Positions 58,251-64,000 of a DNA stretch of 64,000 nt are shown here, piece after piece. Where the stretch lies: positions 62,001-126,000 of the forward strand of contig JAZKJV010009616.1 in NCBI GenBank assembly GCA_037367405.1, in the 5' to 3' direction. Source of the stretch: Ottelia alismoides (Eukaryota > Streptophyta > Magnoliopsida > Alismatales > Hydrocharitaceae). Below the pieces are notes generated by a model that saw nothing but the letters and a program-made list of their open reading frames with translations, had not been told where the DNA came from and made no database searches. Each line of letters opens with the position of its first letter. Within the stretch, counting starts at the first letter, position 1. The translations under genes were made by a program, and so were the position numbers.

Positions 58251-60058
58251 ATATATACGTCGTATATATTTTAGCCATAACTCGTACTTGTGTATTTCAA
58301 TAATATGGTTGATTACTAAAAATTAATACACACACAAAATTCTTTGTCATTATGGATAATAAACCGATTAAAAATATTTTACAAAATGTTTGAAAATAGT
58401 TAAAAATATTTTACAAACCGTTTGAAAAAATATTTTGTAAAATATTTTCAAACCTTTGTAAAAATTTCTTTTAATTTTTGAATTAGATATTTTGAAAATC
58501 TATTTGCAATGGGGTTTGAAAATGGTTGCAAAAATACTTTAAAAAATCTATACATGTTGTTTGAAAAATCTTTACAAAATGATTTTCAAAATTTTGTAAA
58601 TGTTTGTAAAAATTATTTGTCAAATTATTCTCTCAAAATAAAGTTCCCAAAATCTTTTTCAAAATCTTTGCAAATTATTTTGAGGACTATAGATTTTTTC
58701 CCAAACTTTATACGTAAGACCTATTAATACCTTTTGTAAATCCTTCACCTAAATTCTTGTAGATAAAAAGATGCACTCCTGTGTAAATATCTGTACATAA
58801 TTATGTTTCAAAACTTTTATTTTGAAAAATCACTAAAAAATTGCAAAACCTTTTCAAAAATCCATAAAAAGTTCAAAAATAAGAAAATTGCATCACAAAA
58901 ATGTTTTCTGCATTGCGTATATCATTCACATTTTTCGGATTGACGATAACAATTGAACAAATCTAAATAAAATCCAGATATTGGAGCTTGGTTGAACCTT
59001 AATATGCTTAATCATAAGAACCTTAAGGGAACTGGAATTTAGACACTTCAGGTCTGTTAGATTTAATTATTTGAGAACACAAGACTTAATTCATTATTAT
59101 ATTGACTGCCTAAGTAGAATATTTCAGAACACACACATGACTCTTGTCAACAATGACCTAACTTGCACACCTGCACCTTGCACCATGATCAAATCAGTTA
59201 AAGTGGTAGAGGGTTGGATTTACCGGCATGAGGCACACGCCATTGGAAATATCGGAAGCCACATATCTGTGGTCATTGTACCCCAACCCGATCCAGTAGC
59301 CATGGGGTCTAATGACATAAGTCGTGGGTTGCAATAATGCTTCAAAAGAAGAATAGTCTACTAGCTCAAGAGGAAAAAGTCCTCATGTAAATGTTGTTAT
59401 ACATTGTATTACTTCAAAAAAATGCATATTAAAAAACTCTTAATAGAATAGACAAGTAAAAGTCAAAGAAAAATCAATTCCAGTCGGAGCATTGTATGTA
59501 TTCAATCAGAAAGCTTGAGCTTCAAAGTCAAAGACATATGTGAGCCTGCAACTGGATGACTTGTCTACACTGGCCAAGCATCCTAGTATAGGTAACTACA
59601 CATGCTACCATCTATTCTTCTCTCCACCTCCTCTTCTTGAGCCGGTTGTACTTGAACTTAGAAGGGAATACCTCCGCTTCTCGAGGAAAGAGTTAGTGGA
59701 TTGGGGAATTATGATCACCATATTGGAGAAGTCTGACTTTTATCGCTTCATTCGAGAGGAGCTATGTATTACATACATAGTAGAAGATAGACTCACAATC
59801 AAAATGGACCGTGTATGACATCGATATGTTCCGACCTACTTTTGAGTAGACTTGGGCAGAGTTTTGTGGTTCTTGGAGGCTGTTATGTTTCATGTCCGGT
59901 TCCCAAGCAAGGTTCCAACCAAACTAAGAATCTAAAGGTCCGACCGAGCTCCAAACTTTGATATTATGAAGACAAATTTAAAAGTTAAAATCAATCCAAT
60001 TTTCTTTATTTTTCTTTTCTGCACTTATAGGCATAAGTGTTTGCTAGGGACTAGTAAA
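58251..60058 (+). other. 3' untranslated region of element C
   Basis: AT-rich sequence with islands shared with A and B: TAGCCATAACTCGTACTTGTG next to the array (58273), the GGGTTGCAATAATGCTTC region near 59327, and the LEPVVLELRREYL-coding block at 59620-59700. The last reads open from 59540 to 59818 (92 residues). Its role is unknown. Confidence 0.6.
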
Positions 60059-60074
60059 GACAAGTATATGGGGG
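60059..60074 (+). other. Polypurine tract of element C
   Basis: ACAAGTATATGGGGG lies directly before the 3' LTR start TGATGAAT; it matches the A and B tracts with small changes. Confidence 0.78.
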
Positions 60075-62811
60075 TGATGAATCTCCATTTCATCACCTTT
60101 ACTCTTTTATTTTGGCCTTAAATCCATAGCTAAATATATGTACATGCCATTAATTTGTCAAAATAAACACCTGATACTTTGTACAAAATACTATATAAAA
60201 TACTGCATATTTATTGCATTTAATTCCAAAATAAAGGATAAAGGAAGAAAAAAAAAGAAATGAAATAAAAAAGTATTGAATAACCTTAAATCTCGAGATT
60301 AAGTGAAGAATTGACTTGATCGACCATGAATAAAGTAGGAGGAGATAAGGGAAAAAACATCAATAAAACCCCCCAAATTATTTTACCCAATAATAGAGTT
60401 TTGGGACCTGTTTATTTTTTATTATTTATACCTCGAATCAATAAACATTGTACATGAAAATTATAGATAAAGATACATTGAAAAATACAAAATTGATTTC
60501 ACATAAAAATAATGCACACTCTTCTTTATACACTCAAAATAAAAAGCCAAAATCCAAACTTCACAAACCTGTATATCCTCCATATGAACTCAAAATTCAC
60601 TAAAATCACCTCGAATTATATATAACTTTTAATAAGATATTGAATGAAGGTAGTTTCATTTAATTTGAAGCTAAGATGCAAAAGTTAGTTTTTGGGCCCA
60701 TATTGTGCAATTTACTTGTATAATTTAATCATTATATTTATTCTTTGTGTTTTTAAATTCTTTTATTTTTATAAAATTGTAAATATTATTTAAAACACAT
60801 ATACATAAAACCATCAAATTAAAATAAAACTAAATCATATAATTCAATACATAGAAGAAATATACCTATAATGTATAGATACATAATTAATTAAGTATAG
60901 ATACAAACTCATAAAAATACAATAAAAACATCTAAATGTGTATAAAAATAAATAAAAAATATATAAAATACTTGTATAAAATAAGAAATATACAATAAAA
61001 AATTAAAATAAAAAATCCAAAATACATGTATTTATACCTAAATTTTACTTGTAAATATTAACTTACAACAAAGCCTCATAAAAATAAACAAAAATATGCA
61101 TAAAATACTACATTAAATTACAAACATTTTTTTATGTTTTGATAAAAAATATTTAAATTATTTACTATATGTTTTTATTTTACGAATAATTTCTTCTTGG
61201 GATATTTCTGCTTGGTCCATGTAGACCCATCAGAAAGATCCCCGTATTGACCCCAGTCAACACTCCCCCTCTCTCCCTCAAGCTTTCGATGTGTCAGACC
61301 AAGGTTTTCCTCCATTTTATCCACTCAAAATCATTATTCTATATTCTTTGAATGATGCACCATTCATGGAGATTGCACATCCAGGATTCACACCATGGTC
61401 AATGATCCAATTGATCATCCTTGATTCATCCAGAAATCTCGATCGATGATGCCCATTTCTCAGCCTACAAATACAACCCTCCAACATTCTTCTCAGTTTT
61501 TATCCCTTCGTATGTTCTTAACCCCTCAGATCTATCTCATTCTCCTCGCCTTGGTGACAGCAAGCAGCAGAGAAGATTTGCAGCGAGGAGGAATGGGTGG
61601 AGGTGGAGATCCATTCATAGCCAGAGGAGCCCCGATGACAGTTCAGTTTCGTCGACCCTTGGTCGATTTGAGGTCATTTTCTTCCGCTTATTAGGTAATA
61701 TTTTGGTTGTAATTTCAATTCCCGTTTTTAATTTCCCTCATCATCGTTTGATTAGCTTTAATTTTCAAAACCCTCAATTATAGGAGCTCGAGCTTCATAG
61801 CTTAATTCTTACGATCTGATCGTTGACTTGACTCGTTATTCACCCCATTCGAATCTCCTTCGCATTCTCCATTGATCACTCATTATTTCCACCCTAGATC
61901 CATCGTGGATATGGGAATTGATCTCCAATCCACCATCACTTGTCGGAGCTTCATCTGCATCACATCTCGCACATCTTTTTGCCTAACCCCTTGGTCGAGG
62001 AGATAACCCTCGATCATAGGAGTTGTTTGGTACAGGTCCACGATTCTCAGGAGGCTTTTGGAGCTTCATTGAACACCTGAAGTAGCTCTCGGTGCTCGGA
62101 CCTTGTCTGAGCATTCAGAGCTCTCGCGTTGTCCCCAGAGAGTCCCAAGACACACGGAGGAGCTCCAGCAAGCTGCTGGAGCCGTCAGAGTAGAGATTAG
62201 TCACTGGAGTGAGGAGATACCCCAGATCGAAGCTCGTCGGTCAGCTGTTCTTCAGAGTTCTTCGTCCACCCTCGCGAGTCGTCCGATCACTGCCATGCTC
62301 CAGATCTAATCTGGAGCGTTCATTTTGAGTGAAACGGATCCCATCCCCAGCCGTAAGATCTTCCACGTGGCGTCTAAATAGCAGCTTGATCCTAGGGTAT
62401 TTAGTGGTATATTTTCACAGACTCCCTCTACGCTTTTTGTATTTTATAAATAGTCGTGTAATTATTTAAGTATGTACAATTTTTTGGGATATTTTGTATG
62501 TATGCCCTTAGTGCTTTTCAATATTGCATATCAGTCCAGTGCCAGGTCACCTCATGTAGACCCCCACATGAGGTGAAATTTTGCAAGTGTATACCTCGAT
62601 TTTTATAATTTGTATTAAGTCTTGAAAATCAAAATTTTGGCTATTTTGCGCATGTGCCCCTATCTTTTATTTTATTTGTAAATATACCCTTGTCAGCTTA
62701 ATTAAATTTTATTTTTATATTTCTTTTTTATTTAAAATAGCTTCTGTACTCCAAAAATTCTTAAAAATAGATGTATGCACATGATTGGCTACTGATTGAA
62801 GCTGTTATTTT
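60075..62811 (+). repeat. 3' LTR of element C, truncated
   Basis: It aligns with 45331-48085 with many substitutions and small indels. Similarity ends near 62811, after TGTTATTTTT. The remaining third expected from the 5' LTR is absent from the window. Confidence 0.85.
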
Positions 62812-64000
62812 TAGGGATATTTACACCCATAACCTTGAATAATTTCGCAATTACATTCATAACCTCGTATAATCGTGAATTACGAATAGAACCCTGAATA
62901 GTACTTAACTCTTACACTCATAACCTCGTGTTAACTTCCGCCTAATTTTTCGTTAACAGTGATGGTATCCATCAAGTTTTTTTTATTTTTTACCCTTTAA
63001 GTTATAGTTATTTACAGATAATGCCATTCTCTCCTTCTTCCTTCTTCAATTTCACCTTCATCCTCCAACACCTCCTCCTCTCTTCCTCCGACCTCCTCTC
63101 CTTCATCCTCTTAGTACTACCTCCTCATCCCCATCCTTCCCTCGTCGAAGCTCCTCTTCGCTGCTCCCGTTTCCCGCGCGCAAGCCCTCATCGAGGCCCC
63201 ATCCCCTGCCCATGAGCCCACGCCCCCTCCCCCCGTCTCCTGCCCCAGCCCCCTCCCCATCCTGCAGTCCTCCCGTTTCCCGCCCCCACCCACTCCGCTC
63301 CTGTTCCCCCACACAGAGCCCCCATCCCCTGCCCCCTCTCCTCCCGCTCCCGTTCCCTGCGTAGAGGCTCCCGTCCCCTGCCCCCTTTCCCCCCCTCAAG
63401 CTGCTGTTGTAGAAAGCAATCCCCCCCGGAAGCCTCCTGCTGTCGAAGTCCCCACCTACCCGTTCCCGTTCTCCCGTGTAGAGGCCCCTGTCCCCTGCCC
63501 CGTAAGTTGATGCTGTTGAAAGGACCCCCGCACCCGCGGAAGCCCCCTGTGGCTGGTCTCCTCCCCCGCTCCCCCTGCAAGCCGCTGAAGGTGGCAAAAG
63601 CAGCATGGACGATCGTGTGAGCGCCGAAGAGGGCTGCGAGGTCGTACATGCTGAGGCAGCCCGACCTTCCCCGAGCGCCCACCCTCCTCCGACCCATCCT
63701 GGGGCAGCCCGACCTCCCCCCGACCCCCGCCAACACACTCCAGCCCAGGGCACCCCCCGCCGATGCTCTCCGATGCTGGCAGCCCTCCCCCCCGCCGACA
63801 CTCTCCAACCCAGGCAGCCGCCCGCCGATACTCTCCAGCGCAGGCAGCACCCCCCACCCCCCCTGCCGACATTCTCCAGCCCAGGCAGTCGCCCCCCGCT
63901 GACACTCTCCAGCCCAGGCAACCCCCCCCTCCGCCGACACTCTCTAGCCCAGGCAACCGCACACCCACCTCGTCTTAATTTTCTTGACCGAGAGTTTCTT
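62812..64000. other. Unidentified GC-rich sequence, possibly the end of another element
   Basis: It starts AGGGATATTTACACC and holds repeated CATAACCT words (about 62830, 62858 and 62922), then pyrimidine-rich and strongly C-rich sequence. A DNA transposon terminal region carrying captured GC-rich DNA, as in Pack-MULEs, would fit, but no second terminus or transposase is in the window. Minus-strand Gly-rich frames (63103-63968) follow base composition and tandem repeats and are not supported as genes. Confidence 0.35.
63729..63957 (+). repeat. Minisatellite with CCGACACTCTCCAGCCCAGG units
   Basis: Seven imperfect units start near 63729, 63759, 63795, 63825, 63865, 63898 and 63933. The unit core is about 25 bases and C-rich spacers vary, so the period is 30-40 bases. 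Longer, looser repeats with GTCCCCTGCCCC occur upstream at about 63300-63500. Confidence 0.75.

Larger units (their letters stand above)
45331..62811 (+). mobile_element. Element C: old Athila-like Ty3/gypsy retrotransposon, 3' LTR truncated
   Basis: Plus-strand element with 5' LTR 45331-49178, tRNA-Asp type primer site, leader, degraded gag and pol, hairpin array, 3' untranslated region, polypurine tract and 3' LTR from 60075 to about 62811. Its proteins align along their length with those of B but are diverged, and nonsense codons are frequent. The LTR copies differ far more than those of A or B, so C is the oldest of the three. The 3' LTR stops after about 2.7 of 3.8 kb, where unrelated sequence begins. 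No envelope ORF is seen. Confidence 0.92.

Noticed and set aside
63103..63968. Glycine-rich protein genes on the minus strand
   Set aside because: Three overlapping frames all read the same minisatellite and C-rich DNA; no start context, domain or conserved codon pattern is visible.

Overview
The window is plant intergenic DNA made almost entirely of nested transposable elements. I found no host gene I could support, and no bacterial, organellar or CRISPR signal. Several things point to an angiosperm nuclear genome: Athila-type Ty3/gypsy elements with a primer site matching plant tRNA-Asp, Ty1/copia elements with an initiator-Met primer site, a hAT transposase with introns and a DUF659 domain, and LTRs longer than 3 kb. 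A large, repeat-rich genome, perhaps a monocot, is plausible, but the species cannot be told from this.

Layout, left to right. Positions 1-10366 hold element A (minus strand), an Athila-like element with a gag but no pol; its 3' LTR is cut by the window edge. It sits inside a hAT DNA transposon, of which 10367 to about 13730 remains. Positions about 13735-14877 are unassigned but partly LTR-like. A Ty1/copia element (minus strand, 14878-43314) has been split twice: by element B, a nearly complete Athila-like gag-pol element (16995-37829, minus, target duplication GTGGG), and by solo LTR D (38027-41336, plus). Element B was itself hit by solo LTR F (30133-33289, plus, target duplication ATGGT). 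A copia LTR end with a primer site lies at about 43577-44592. Element C, an older plus-strand relative of B, runs from 45331 to 62811, where its 3' LTR stops at the edge of an unidentified GC-rich sequence (62812-64000).

How the parts relate. B and C encode the usual gag, aspartic protease, reverse transcriptase, RNase H and integrase in that order; both are broken by nonsense codons and frameshifts. A keeps the cis signals (LTR termini, tRNA-Asp primer site, 3' hairpin region, polypurine tract) and its own divergent gag, so it probably relied on a B-like partner for pol. The copia reading frame becomes continuous across both insertion sites when the inserts and one target duplication each are ignored, which confirms the nesting order.

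The most notable signal is an array of four or five hairpins between the end of the coding region and the 3' LTR in A, B and C. The 3' arm of most hairpins, followed by a G-run, repeats the element's own polypurine tract. The array is kept in the same place in elements whose LTRs have diverged strongly, and I do not recognise it as a described feature.
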